A stretch of DNA of 64,000 nt. Source: RYN-230 sp963851025 (GTDB lineage: Bacteria > Actinomycetota > Actinomycetes > Streptosporangiales > Streptosporangiaceae). The stretch spans positions 1 to 64,000 of the forward strand of contig CAWKOA010000007.1 of assembly GCA_963851025.1 (NCBI GenBank), in the 5' to 3' direction. Position numbers and translations under genes: made by a program. Below, piece by piece: positions 1-9,627 of the stretch; the first letter of the stretch is position 1; the number at the start of each line of letters is the position of its first letter. The notes under the pieces are model-generated. The model did not search any database, had not been told where the DNA came from, and was given only the letters and a program-made list of their open reading frames with translations.

Positions 1-21
1 CCGCATAGGCCGTGTTAGTCG

Positions 22-52
22 GCCAGCACGGCTGTGCCCCAGCCGTGCTGGC
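22..52. repeat. Perfect hairpin, 12-bp stem
   Basis: Arms at 22-33 and 41-52 are exact reverse complements with a 7-base loop. There is no T-run on either side, so this would be a U-less actinobacterial-type terminator at best. Which gene it would serve is unknown because the window starts here. Confidence 0.6.
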
Positions 53-286
53 GTGTCCAGTAGCATCCCCGGACCGGCAAATTCTGGGAGGCGATCATTC
101 ACCGGACTCGCCGAGAGGCTGCGGCACGACACAAAGGGCACAGCAGTGCGCCCGCCATTTCAGCCATCGGTGGTGGCGAGGAGGATCTGGCACTGGCACC
201 GTCCAAGCCGCCAGCAAACGACGTGGCGGCCGGCGTTCAGCCACGTCCCGTGCGCCGCACCGCGCCTGGTCCTCATGGGCGCGATG

Positions 287-338
287 GCGCCGCCAGGCGC
301 GGGGTTGCGCCGCGGCGCAACCCCGCGCCTGGCGGCGC
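287..338. repeat. 52-base perfect palindrome
   Basis: Arms 287-311 and 314-338 are exact reverse complements, and the central GC dinucleotide is itself self-complementary, so the whole 52 bases are symmetric. As RNA it would form a very stable, almost loopless hairpin. As DNA it could extrude a cruciform. It lies in non-coding sequence about 430 bp beyond the 3' end of tRNA-Ala. The role is unknown: candidates are a terminator, a protein-binding operator, a REP-like element or a fold-back assembly artefact. Confidence 0.75.
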
Positions 339-769
339 AGCGTACCAGTGGGCCTGGCACCGGACTGACACCCTCGGCGCGACGCGCCGAGCCCACGCGC
401 GGCGCTTGCCGTTAGCGAACGCGCCGACCTAGCAGGCAGGCGCGGCTCCTGGGAGTGGACCGGGCCGCCAGGACGGCCAGCACCGCTGGACCACCTGCAA
501 ATGCGGCAACCGTCACGGGCAGAAATAGCCCTCCAGGAGGGCCAGGCGGTGACCAGGCGGCAACAGTCACGTGACCGATGGCGTGGCGATTCGCGCAGGT
601 GACAGGCTTGCCAGTGCCGGTTCAGCGCCCGGAACCCGGTGTGCTGCCAGCAACGCCAGCCGGGGAACATGCCCGATCCGAACACACGTACGGCGGCCCA
701 ACTGGCCGCCGTTGCTGTACTTTCCTGCTGTATTGCTGTTCGAGTCTTTCGAATTTCGCTTCTGACCAG

Positions 770-842
<73 letters not shown>

Positions 843-992
843 GGCATCGCCCGCGTGACTGGCACGCGGACCGGAGTTAGCATACCGGTTCCCCGGACGC
901 CTCCGAACATCATGGACACCAACCCCAGGCCACCCAGGCCGCCCGCGCCGCGCAGCCCGCCCGCACCGGCCCAGCCTGCAGGCCCCCGGCCG

Positions 993-1637
993 TCAGCGGT
1001 CGTCGCTGAGCACCGGCTCCGGCAGCGTGCCGGCGTTGTGCTCGACCAGGCGCCACTGGCGGTGCCGGCGGGACACCACGGACCAGGCGCAGTTGGCCAG
1101 CGGCCCGATCACGCCCCAGAGGTCCTCGGGGAGGCCGAGCAGCCGGGCGGCGCCCAGCCGGAGCGCCGCGCCGTGACTCACCACGACCGCGAGGGAACCT
1201 GGCTGGAGGCTGTCGGCGATCCGTTCCATGGCTGACCCGGCCCGGTCCGCGACGGTGACCGTGGACTCCCCCTCCGGTGGCGCCCACTTCGAGTGCTCGA
1301 CCGGGTACCGGGTCCGGATCTCCACGTCGGTCAGGCCTTCCCAGGCCCCGCCGTGGCGTTCCCGCAAGTCCTTGTCCGTGGTCACGGTCAGCCCGGTCAG
1401 GCGGGCCAGCGGCGCGGCCGTGGCCAGGGCCCGGCTCAGGTCCGAGGCGACGATCGCGTCCGGGTGCAGCGCGGCGAGCAGCCGGGCGGCGCGCTCGGCC
1501 TGCTCCACGCCGACCTCATCGAGCTGGATGTCGGTCTGGCCCTGGAAACGGCCCTGGACGTTCCACGGGGTCTGCCCGTGCCGCCACAACACCAGCCGGA
1601 CCCGGGAATCCGGGCCCGGCACTGACTCAGAAGTCAT
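993..1637 (-). CDS. Histidine phosphatase family protein (phosphoglycerate-mutase fold)
   Basis: A cytoplasmic phosphatase of the PGM-like superfamily. The signature LVLWRHGQTPWN lies close to the N-terminus and holds the phospho-accepting His. The second catalytic His is in VVVSHGAALR, and the acid residue is in the ERHGGAWEG region. I chose the ATG at 1637 because AGGAGAGG sits just upstream, whereas the earlier ATG at 1667 has no ribosome site. Length is about 214 residues, normal for the family. Its position after rsfS matches mycobacterial glucosyl-3-phosphoglycerate phosphatase (gpgP) and streptomycete orthologues, so a sugar-phosphate substrate is likely but not proved. The 210 bp between it and rsfS show nothing recognisable. 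Confidence 0.9.
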   Translation of the reverse strand: MTSESVPGPDSRVRLVLWRHGQTPWNVQGRFQGQTDIQLDEVGVEQAERAARLLAALHPDAIVASDLSRALATAAPLARLTGLTVTTDKDLRERHGGAWEGLTDVEIRTRYPVEHSKWAPPEGESTVTVADRAGSAMERIADSLQPGSLAVVVSHGAALRLGAARLLGLPEDLWGVIGPLANCAWSVVSRRHRQWRLVEHNAGTLPEPVLSDDR

Positions 1638-1849
1638 TCCGTCCTCTCCTGCGTGCCGGTCCGCCATGATCGCGTAAGCATCCGCCGGAACGCGCGGTCT
1701 AGGCAGGCTCTACGTCGGGCCTGCTGGCCCCCACCTGGGCTTCCGCCGCAGCCAGCCGCGGAACCCGGTCAGCCAGACCGCCCCGCACCCGCCCAGAGTG
1801 CCCAGCCGGCGGCCAGGCCGGCCAGCCGGACAGCCCTAAACCCCGTGGG

Positions 1850-2261
1850 TCAGCGCGCGTTCCCGGCGGATGGCCCGGCCGGACGCGTCCCGCCGACCGA
1901 CACCGTCTCGGGCAGCTGGATCTGCGGGCAGTCCTTCCACAGCCGTTCCAGAGCGTAGAACGTGCGCTCCTCGGCGTGCTGCACGTGGACCACAATGTCC
2001 AGATAGTCCAGCAGCACCCAGCGGCCTTCCCGCTCGCCCTCGCGGCGCACCGGCTTGGCCCCGGCCTTGCGCAGGTTCTCCTCGATCGCCTCGACGATCG
2101 CCTGTCACCTGGCGGTCGTTGGCCGCGGAACAGAGCAGGAACACGTCGGTGATGACGAGCTGCTCACTCACGTCGTAAGCGATGATGTCGCTGGCGAGCT
2201 TGTCGGCCGCGGCCGCAGCGGCTATCTCCGCAAGCTCAACGGCCCTGGTGGTGGCAGTCAC
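1850..2261 (-). CDS. rsfS: Ribosomal silencing factor RsfS (frameshifted)
   Basis: RsfS binds ribosomal protein L14 and blocks joining of the 50S and 30S subunits, shutting down translation in starvation. The N-terminal part carries SEQLVITDVFLLCSAANDRQV and the C-terminal part EGRWVLLDYLDIVVHVQHA and FYALERLWKDCP, all diagnostic of the family. The two parts are in different frames. An extra base near 2104, right after the codons for NDRQV, accounts for the break, and removing it gives a continuous protein of about 136 residues. The start is GTG at 2261. It lies in the conserved nadD-rsfS-phosphatase order, but separated from nadD by an arylsulfatase. Confidence 0.9.
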
Positions 2262-2508
2262 GTGTGGTATTCGTCCTCCTCAGCCGGGGACCATCCCCCT
2301 AGCCTCTCACGCCCCAGGCTCGCGGGGCAGTGCGGCAATTCAGCCTAACCCGGCCGGCCGACAAAGTCCGCACGCCAGGCCCACGCTCCGTGCCCGCAAG
2401 GCCACCCATGGCCGGAGCCGAAACCCCGAAACCCCCGAAACCCCGAGACCCGCACGCGAGCCGCCCACGCCGGGCGCCGACGCCAGGCGCCCACGCCAGG
2501 CGCGCAGG
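2262..2508. other. Gap between arylsulfatase and rsfS
   Basis: No gene is visible. The DNA is low-complexity and C-rich on the plus strand, with short tandem runs around 2420-2450 (CCCCGAAA-type) and repeated CGCCAGGCGC words around 2480-2505. This is long enough to hold the rsfS promoter, but I cannot point to convincing -35/-10 boxes. Confidence 0.4.
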
Positions 2509-4897
2509 TCACTGCCGCATCATCGCCATCCGCATCTCGCCCTCGGTGTCGCTGATCAGGTCGCCCGACAAGTCCACGGTCACCGTGTGCAGCGTCCCGG
2601 TGAAGCGGAACGGCGACCGGTAGTCCGCCACCACGGCCGCGCCAGGATTGGAACCGCAGGTCAGCCCGCCCGGGTTGAGCCCGATCGGCGTGGTGACCGG
2701 GAACTCGGCCTGCCCGGCCAGGCGGCCGTCCACGTAGAGCTGGGCCCGGCCCGGGGAGCCTTTGCCCGCCAGGAAGTCCGGCTCCCCGGTGGGCTCGAAC
2801 TCGAACCGCAGCTCGTGCCGCCCGGGCGGCACCGGGTCCACGGCGGACACCTTGTACACCTCGCGCCGCACGTAGTTGTGCGCGTAGTGCAGCACCCCGC
2901 CGAGCAGGTACATGCTCCAGCCACCCGCGCTGGTCCCCTGGCAGAGCAGAACCCCCTCAGCCCCACCAGCCCCTTCAGAACCACCCAGAACTACCAGCAC
3001 CTCCCGCAGGAATCTCCACGTCCGCGGTGATGCTGTGCGCCCGGTTCAGCAGCCGCGGCGACACCCAGGCCGGCACGGTCTGGGTACCCGGGCGGTACAC
3101 GTACCGTTCGCGCGGCGCCGCCACCTGCGGCCGTTCCACCATCAGCCGGGCCGCGCCGCTGCCGTCGATCGGGAGCACGTTGTACTTGCCCGCCTCGACG
3201 TACCACTGGGCGATCATCTCGATGAGCCGGTCCCGGTGCTGGTCAGCCAGGTTGTGGTTCTCGGCCGGATCCTCGGCGACGTGGTAGAGCTCCCAGTGAT
3301 GGGCGTCGAGATCGGTCAGCGCCTCGGCGGTGATCGGCACGCCGAACCCCTGGCCTGCCTCGGCGAAGGACGGGCCGGGCCACGGGCAGACCGCCCGCCA
3401 GCCCTGGTGATCGAGGGCCCGGTGCCCGAGCATCTCGAAGTACTGGGTGGTGCGCCGGCCCGGCGCCCTCGCGTTCCCGAACGTGTGCGCGAAACTGACC
3501 CCGTGAATCGGTGACTGGGTCACGCCCCGGATCGTCTCGGGCGGGTCGGCCCCGAGCACGTCCAGCACGGTCGGCACGATGTCGATGATGTGCGCGTACT
3601 GGGTGCGCACCTCGCCGCGGGCCTGGATCCCGGCGGGCCAGTGCACCACGAACGGGTCGGCGGTGCCGCCCCGGTAGGTCTCCCGCTTCCAGCGCCGGAA
3701 CGGCGTGTTGCCCGCCCAGGTCCAGCCCCAGGGATAGTGGTTGAACGTGTCCGGGCCGCCGAGCTCGTCGATGGAGCGCAGGCTCTCCTCCAGCGTCTCC
3801 GGGGCGTTGTTGAAGAACTGCAGCTCGTTGGTGGTGCCGGCGACCCCGCCCTCGGCGCTGGCCCCGTTGTCGGAGACCAGCATGATCAGCGTGTTGTCGA
3901 ACTGCCCGGTCTCCTTCAGGAAGTCGATGACCCGGCCCAGGTGGTGATCCGTGTGCGACAGGAAGCCCGCGAACACCTCCATCATCCGGGCGGCCAGCCG
4001 CCGGGCGTCCGGGGACAGCGACTCCCAGGCGGGCACGTCGGGGTCGTGCCGGGACAGTTCCGCGTCCGCCGGCATGATGCCGAGCTCCCGCTGCCGGGCG
4101 AAGACCCGCTCCCGGTAGGCGTCCCAGCCCTCGTCGAACTGGCCCGCGTAGCGGTCGGCCCACTCCCGCGGCACATGGTGCGGCGCGTGCGTGGCGCCCG
4201 GGCAGTAGTGCATATAGAACGGCTTGCCCGGGGCCACCTGGGCGGCATCGGCGAGGAACTTGATGGCCTGGTCGGCCAGGTCGGCGTTGAGGTGGTAGCC
4301 CTGCTCCGGGGACGCGGGCGGCTCGACCTGGTGGTTGTCGTAGACCAGGTCGGGATACCACTGGCTGGTGTCGCCCCCCAGGAACCCGTAGAACCGCTCG
4401 AACCCCCGGCCCAGCGGCCAGCGGTCGAACGGCCCGACCGCCGACTCGAACTCCGAGGGCAGCAGGTGGTACTTGCCGATCATGTACGTGCTGTACCCGC
4501 GGGCCAGCAGCATCTCGGACAGGAACCCGTTCTCGAACGGGATCCGGCCGTGGTAGCCGGGGTAGCCGGTGGCGAGCTCGTTGATGGCCGCCATCCCGTT
4601 GGCGTGGTGGTTGCGCCCGGTGATGATGCACGAGCGGGACGGCGAGCACAGCGCCGTGGTGTGCATGTTCGTGTACAGCAGGCCGCCCGCGGCCAGCGCG
4701 TCGAAGTTCGGCGTGGCGATCGGGCTGCCGTAGCAGCCGAGCTGGCCGAACCCGGTGTCGTCCAGCACGATGATCATCACGTTCGGCGCGCCGGGCGTGG
4801 CCCGGACCGGCTGCGGCCAGGCCGGCGAGGACTGGTCCGTGGTCCGGCCGATGGTCCCCGGGAACGCGGTGCCCGGCTTGTACTCGATCAGGCCCAT
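2509..4897 (-). CDS. Arylsulfatase, two-domain actinobacterial type
   Basis: Hydrolyses sulfate esters. The sulfatase motif CSPSR at residues 84-88 supplies the Cys that is converted to formylglycine, followed by TGRNHHANGM. Metal-site residues are in MIIVLDDTGFG (residues 41-51) and VSDNGASAEGG. About residues 40-630 are the catalytic alpha/beta domain. The final 150 residues are the beta-rich C-terminal domain of AtsA-like enzymes (GGWSMYLLGG, ELRFEFEPTGEPDF). The two domains are joined by a Gly/Ser/Glu linker around 2955-2995 where one extra G shifts the frame; removing it gives about 795 residues, the usual size. I chose ATG 4897 over 4927. No signal peptide is evident. It sits between nadD and rsfS, where actinobacteria usually have a LytR-type gene or nothing. 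No formylglycine-generating enzyme is in the window. Confidence 0.92.
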
Positions 4898-4975
4898 GCA
4901 TGCTCCCGCCGCGTGAGTGGGGGCCACCCGGGGCTCCCGGTTCTCACAGGAGACGCCGCCGCGGAGAGCCGGGCA

Positions 4976-5698
4976 TCACCCGGCCGGAGTGACGCCGCCC
5001 TGGGGCCCGCATGCGGTGCCATCTCCCCTGCAGTACAGCCCGCGCTTGGCGATGTACTGCACCACGCCGTCCGGGACCAGGTACCAGACCGGCTCGCCCG
5101 CGGCGACCCGCTGGCGGCACTCGGTGGACGAGATGGACAGGGCCGGGATCTCGATGAGGCTGACCTGGTCGCCCGGCAGCCCGGCGCTGGACAGGTGGTG
5201 CCCGGGGCGGGTACAGCCCACGAAGTGGGCCAGCTTGAACAGGTCCGCCGCGTCCTGCCAGGACATCATCTTGGACAGCGCGTCCGCGCCGGTGATGAAG
5301 AAGAACTCGGCTTCCTCGCCGCGGATCGCCCGCAGCTCGCGCAGCGTGTCGATCGTGTAGGTGGCACCGGGCCGGTCGATATCCACCCGGCTGACCGAGA
5401 ACCGCGGGTTCGACGCGGTCGCGATCACCGTCATCAGGTAGCGGTCCTCGGACGGCGAGACCTTCCGGTCGTCCTTCTGCCAGGGCTGGCCGGTGGGCAC
5501 GAACACCACCTCGTCCAGGTCGAACGCGTGCGCCACCTCGCTGGCGGCGACCAGGTGACCATGGTGGACCGGGTCGAAGGTACCGCCCATCACGCCCAGC
5601 CGCGGGGCCCGGCCCCGGCCCGGCTGACCCGGGCGGCCGGACCCATGGGTGTGCGCAGAACTACGCAAACCGGGCACGTCAGACTCGCCATCCCTCAT
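4976..5698 (-). CDS. nadD: Nicotinate-nucleotide adenylyltransferase
   Basis: Makes nicotinate adenine dinucleotide from NaMN and ATP, the penultimate step of NAD synthesis. The nucleotidyl-transferase motif GVMGGTFDPVHHGHL begins near residue 35, and the second signature SISSTECRQRV lies near the C-terminus. The family core is about 195 residues, so the first 30 or so residues (Gly/Arg/Pro-rich) may be over-called, and a start nearer the LGVMGG motif is possible. It is part of the nadD-rsfS-phosphatase group. proA, which often lies next to nadD and proB in this phylum, is absent from both sides. Confidence 0.94.
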   Translation of the reverse strand: MRDGESDVPGLRSSAHTHGSGRPGQPGRGRAPRLGVMGGTFDPVHHGHLVAASEVAHAFDLDEVVFVPTGQPWQKDDRKVSPSEDRYLMTVIATASNPRFSVSRVDIDRPGATYTIDTLRELRAIRGEEAEFFFITGADALSKMMSWQDAADLFKLAHFVGCTRPGHHLSSAGLPGDQVSLIEIPALSISSTECRQRVAAGEPVWYLVPDGVVQYIAKRGLYCRGDGTACGPQGGVTPAG

Positions 5699-5734
5699 GA
5701 CGTGACTCTAACCGGCCCCGCGCCGGCCCGGGAA

Positions 5735-7046
5735 TCAGCGCAGCCCGGGGGCCGGCGGCTCTCCCCCGGCCCAGCGGACCACCCGGACCGCCTTGCCGAG
5801 CTCGGTGCGCGGCACCGTGCCCGCGGGCAGCAGCCGGACCGTGACCCGGACGCCCAGCGCGTCACGCAGCCGGACCTCGAGCTCGGTCTCGGCCGGGCCC
5901 GCCGCCGTCCGGCCGGTACTCACACAGCGCCACCAGATGGGGCTGGCCCGCCCGCTCGTCCACCACCAGCAGGTAGTCGGGGCTGAGCGAGGTGTCCTGG
6001 AGCAGCACCCGCTCCACCTCGCTGGGGTACAGGTTCACCCCGCGGATGACCAGCATGTCGTCCCGCCGCCCGGTGACCTGGCTCATCTTCACCAGGGTGC
6101 GGCCGCAGGCGCAGGTCCCCCGGCGCAGCGCGGCGATGTCCCCGGTCCGGTAGCGCAGCAACGGCACGGCCTGCCGGGTCAGGCTGGAGAACACCAGCTC
6201 CCCCGCGGTCCCGTCGGGCACCGGCTCGGCCGTCACCGGGTCCACCGCCTCGACCAGGAAGTGGTCCTCGTTGACGTGCAGCCCGTCCGCGGCCTCGGCG
6301 CACTCGGCCGCCACCCCGGGCCCGATCACCTCCGACAGCCCGTAGATGTCCAGCGCCCGCAGCCCCAGCAGCTCCTCGATCCGGGCCCGCAGCTGCGCGG
6401 ACCACGGCTCGGCCCCGAACAGCCCGGCCCGCAGGGCCAGGCCGTGCCCGGGCCGCAGCCCGGCCTCGGCCAGCGCCTCACCGAGCCGGATCGCGTACGA
6501 GGGCGTGCAGGTCAGGATGTCGGGCTGCAGGTCCCGGATGAGCGTGACCTGCCGCGACGTCATCCCGCCGGACGCGGGCACCACCCCGGCGCCCAGCTCG
6601 ATCGCGCCCTGGTGCATGCCCAGGCCGCCGGTGAACAGCCCGTACCCGTACGCGTTGTGGATCACGCTGCCCGGGCCCGCGCCCGCGGCGGCCAGCGCCC
6701 GGGCGCACATCCGGGCCCAGAGCCGCAGGTCAGCGCGGGTATAGCCGACCAGTGTCGGGCGCCCGCCGGTGCCACTTGAGCCGTGAACGCGACCACCTCG
6801 GTGCGGTCCACCCCGAGCATCCGCAACGGATACGCGTCCCACAAATCCTTCTTCTCGGTCATCGGGAGCCGGGGCAGGTCACCAAGGCCCAGAGCGCTAC
6901 CCGCGGTGACCCCGGCCGACCGGAGACGCTCCGCCTGAACCCCGTCGAGGGCCAGCAGCCGGTCCACCAGGGCCCGGAGCCGCTGCTCCTGGAGTCCCGG
7001 CGCGCTGCTCGGCGGGCATGGACTCGGCTTCAGGCTCGAACATCAT
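5735..7046 (-). CDS. PaaK-like phenylacetate-CoA ligase / AMP-dependent ligase (frameshifted)
   Basis: An adenylate-forming enzyme that probably activates an aromatic carboxylate as its CoA thioester. Pieces in three frames join into one protein of about 435 residues, the PaaK length. The N-terminus has LPRLPMTEKKDLWDAYPL. The P-loop-like HGSSGTGGRPTLVGYT is at about 6785-6735, followed by IYGLSEVIGPG, LLRYRTGDI, CACGR and RDDMLVIRGVNLYPSEVE. The C-terminal domain ends with PRTELGKAVRVVRW. Breaks lie near 7002 (one extra G), 6775 and 5915. The break at 6775 needs one base added or two removed. ATG 7046 follows AGGAGAAGG. No other phenylacetate genes are nearby, so the true substrate is unknown. 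Confidence 0.85.
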
Positions 7047-7248
7047 TGTCCTTCTCCTGAACGGTCCCACGCCGTCGTGGGCCTGAACAGCTTCCCATAA
7101 CCGGCGCTCTCGCTGTTGATCACTACACAGAGTGATTTCATGACTACGGTTTGACCTGCCGGGACCAATCCGCTGAGCGGGTCGTCCCGAAGACCCAGCC
7201 AACGGACCCACCACGGGGGTGTGTCCAGTCTTCCCTGGAGGAAGCTCC
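7047..7248. other. Divergent promoter region
   Basis: A 200-bp gap between the leftward CoA ligase and the rightward secreted protein. It is less GC-rich than its flanks, with an AT-rich patch around 7110-7150, as expected for back-to-back promoters. I cannot define -35/-10 boxes with confidence. Confidence 0.4.
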
Positions 7249-7933
7249 ATGATCGGTACGAAACGGCTCAGAATGCTGGGCACCCGGAAGGCAGGGATCG
7301 GCCTGGCCGGCCTGCTCGTCGGGGGCCTGGCCCTGGCGTCCGGGACGGCCTTCGCCTCGACCTCGTCGTCTTCGTCGAGCATGTCGGGGATGTCCGGGAT
7401 GACCTCGGCGAGCTCGTCGCACGCAGCCACCGGGGCTTCACCAAGGGCTGGTACAACGGGCACACGGTGCGGTTCTACTACAGCAAGAACTTCAGCTGTA
7501 AGCAGCCGCCGGCCAGCCACGGCGTCGTCGAAGTGCGAGGGCGGGACCAACTACACCCAGACCCCGGCCAACACGCTTCGACCCGCTGTACGTGATCGTG
7601 CCGCTCGGCTTCACCCCGCCGAAGTGGACCCTGCAGTGCCCCGCGGGCCGCTGCATCGACCACCCGCACACCATCGACCTCACGTCGGTGCTGGGCAGCG
7701 GCACCGGCAACCTGACCCTGCCGGCGCACAGCCACATCGTGGCCACCGCGAACAGCCACCAGTCCGAGTGGTGGAACGTGGACATCGTCGGGGTCAAGAG
7801 CCTCACCACCTGGGACAAGCTGGTCCGGTCCAAGAACGCCCACGAGCTGCAGTACCTGCAGCGCGCGAAGAGTTCGACGATCACCGGGAACATCCCGACC
7901 AACCTGTTCCTGTACTTCTCCGTGCTCAGGTAG
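7249..7933 (+). CDS. Secreted protein of unknown function (frameshifted)
   Basis: The start at ATG 7249 follows GGAGGAAGCTCC. The first 34 residues are a typical signal peptide: basic RLRMLGTRKAG, a hydrophobic GLAGLLVGGLALASG, then a cleavage site at AFA. A Ser/Met-rich linker follows (SSSSSSMSGMSGM). The folded part contains GWYNGHTVRFYYSKNFSC, SKCEGGTNYTQTP and, from 7600 onwards, VPLGFTPPKWTLQCPAG and TGNIPTNLFLYFSV. Three frame changes between about 7440 and 7590 must be repaired to give about 225 residues. At least four Cys suggest disulfides outside the cell. I recall similar uncharacterised actinobacterial proteins but no function. A terminator-like hairpin follows, then a membrane protein on the same strand. 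Confidence 0.7.
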
Positions 7934-7942
7934 CAGCCAGCC

Positions 7943-7981
7943 GGCGCTGGCCGCGCCTGACCCCTGGGCGCGGCCAGCGCC
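7943..7981 (+). terminator. Hairpin after the secreted-protein gene
   Basis: A perfect 14-bp stem (7943-7956 with 7968-7981) and an 11-base loop, starting 9 bp after the stop codon of the secreted protein. There is no U-run, as is common for actinobacterial terminators. It leaves about 57 bp before the next start. Confidence 0.7.
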
Positions 7982-8038
7982 ACCGCTGCCACCAGTCCGC
8001 TCCGCCCCCTCCACCCATCTGCACGAGAGGTGCCACCC

Positions 8039-9596
8039 ATGGTTAACCAGTCCATGGACGCCGACCGGTCGCCCGCCGGGACCGCGGCCACCAGGACCGC
8101 CGCCGCCGGGTTCCGCGCACAGCGCAGCTGGGGGGTGCTGCGCAGCTGGCGCGGGGCCGTCGGGCTCAGCGGCCTGGCCGCCGGGGCCATCATGATCACC
8201 GGGGCGTTCCTGCCCTGGGTCACCACGTTCGCCGGGCTGATCGGCATCCCCGGGGTGCGCGGCAGCAACGGGCGGATGCTGGCCGCCGCCGGGGTGGTCA
8301 TCGCGCTGGCCGGGATCGCCCACGCCGTGCGCGGCGGCCGGTGGTCCCGCTGGCTGATCGGCCTGGCCGGCTTCCTGGCCACCGGGTTCTCCGGATTCCT
8401 GCTTCTCCAGCTCGCGGCCAGCCTGCGGTCGCTGAGCACCGACTCGATGGTGGCCGGCCAGAGCGGCCCGGGCCTGTGGGTCACGGCCGCCGGGTCGGCG
8501 CTGGCCTTCGCCACCATGTTCCTGCCCGCCTCGGCCCAGCAGAGCGTGGTCCGCCGGGACGGCGCCGCGCCCGGCCTGCGGGCCTGGGCCGCCGACCGGG
8601 ACTCGGCCGGGCTGCGGCGCGGCCTGCAGATCGCGCTCGGCGGGCTGTGGCTGGCCGACGGCGCGCTGCAGCTCCAGCCGTTCATGTTCGGCCGCGGCTT
8701 CGTGAACCAGATCCTGATGCCCGCCTACATGGGCAGCCCGTCCGGGGTCACCGGCCCGGCCCTGGCCTTCACCCGGCTGGTCCTGCACGCCCCGGCCGCC
8801 TGGGACGCCGCGTTCGCGGTCACCCAGCTGCTGCTCGGCGCCGCGCTGCTGTGGCGGCCCTCGGTGCGGGCGGCACTGGCCGCCAGCATCGTCTGGGCGC
8901 TGGGCGTGTGGTGGTTCGGCGAAGGGCTGGGCGGCGTGCTCAGCGGCTCGGCCAGCCCGCTGACCGGCGCGCCCGGGGCGGTGATCCTTTACGCCCTGCT
9001 GGCCGTGCTGGCCTGGCCCGGCCCGGGCGGGCCGGCGGGACGGACGGCCCGGTCGCCGCGGGCAGCCCGCTCGGCCTGACCGGGGCCCGGGTGGCGTGGC
9101 TGGCCCTGTGGGGCAGTTTCGCCTACTTCATCCTGCAGGCCCGCGAACCGGGCACCGGGCGCGCTGCGAGACACGTTCGCGGGCCTGGCGTCGTCCGGGG
9201 AACCTGGCTGGGTCGCGGCCATGGACCGGGGGCTCGCCAGCGCCGCGGGCACTCAGGGCCTGGCGATCAGCATCGGCCTCGCGGTGGTCTTCGTTGCGGC
9301 GGGTCTGGGGGTGTTCTGGTCCGTCACCGCCCGGGCCGCACTGCTGCTCAGCGTGATCGTGGGCGTGGCGATCTGGGTGCTCGGCGAGAACTTCGGCGGC
9401 GCTCCTGACCGGGCAGGGCACCGACCCCAACTCCGGGCTGCTGCTGGTGCTGCTGGCCGCCGCGTACTGGCCGCGGCAGCCGCCGCCCCGCGGGCGCCTG
9501 TTTCCCATGATCAGGGTAATGTCCCGGTCATGGCGCAGGAGGAAATGGCCTAATCACGGCGGGCCGGCCGGGGACACCGCGCATTGGTGGACCTAG
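8039..9596 (+). CDS. Polytopic membrane protein of unknown function (frameshifted)
   Basis: ATG 8039 follows GAGAGG. I can see about ten hydrophobic segments, beginning with LSGLAAGAIMITGAFLPWV. The protein looks like two halves. The first is a four-helix part with Trp-rich loops. The second, from about 8630, is a DoxX-like four-helix part (IALGGLWLADGALQLQP, AFTRLVLHAP, WWFGEGLGGVLSG). Later segments (LALWGSFAYFILQA, AISIGLAVVFVAAGLG) continue in other frames. Breaks lie near 9035, 9155 and 9400, and the exact C-terminus (9553 or 9596) depends on how the last one is repaired. No catalytic motif is visible. Its position directly behind the secreted protein suggests a functional pair, which is inference only. 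Confidence 0.65.
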
Positions 9597-9627
9597 GCCG
9601 GCCTGCGTGGCCCGGACACGGCCTAGC

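Larger units (their letters stand above)
1..769. other. Non-coding stretch with strong hairpins
   Basis: I see no gene here. Open frames exist on both strands but they are Arg/Ala/Pro-rich, overlap one another and resemble no family, as expected from GC-rich non-coding DNA. The stretch holds a 12-bp perfect hairpin near its left end and a 52-base perfect palindrome, both listed separately. It lies downstream of the leftward tRNA-Ala, so part of it may serve as that transcript's 3' region. The left window edge may cut a gene that I cannot see. Confidence 0.6.

Noticed and set aside
3590..5986. A 798-codon plus-strand frame opposite the sulfatase and nadD
   Set aside because: Antisense shadow in GC-rich DNA; the minus-strand genes are unambiguous families.
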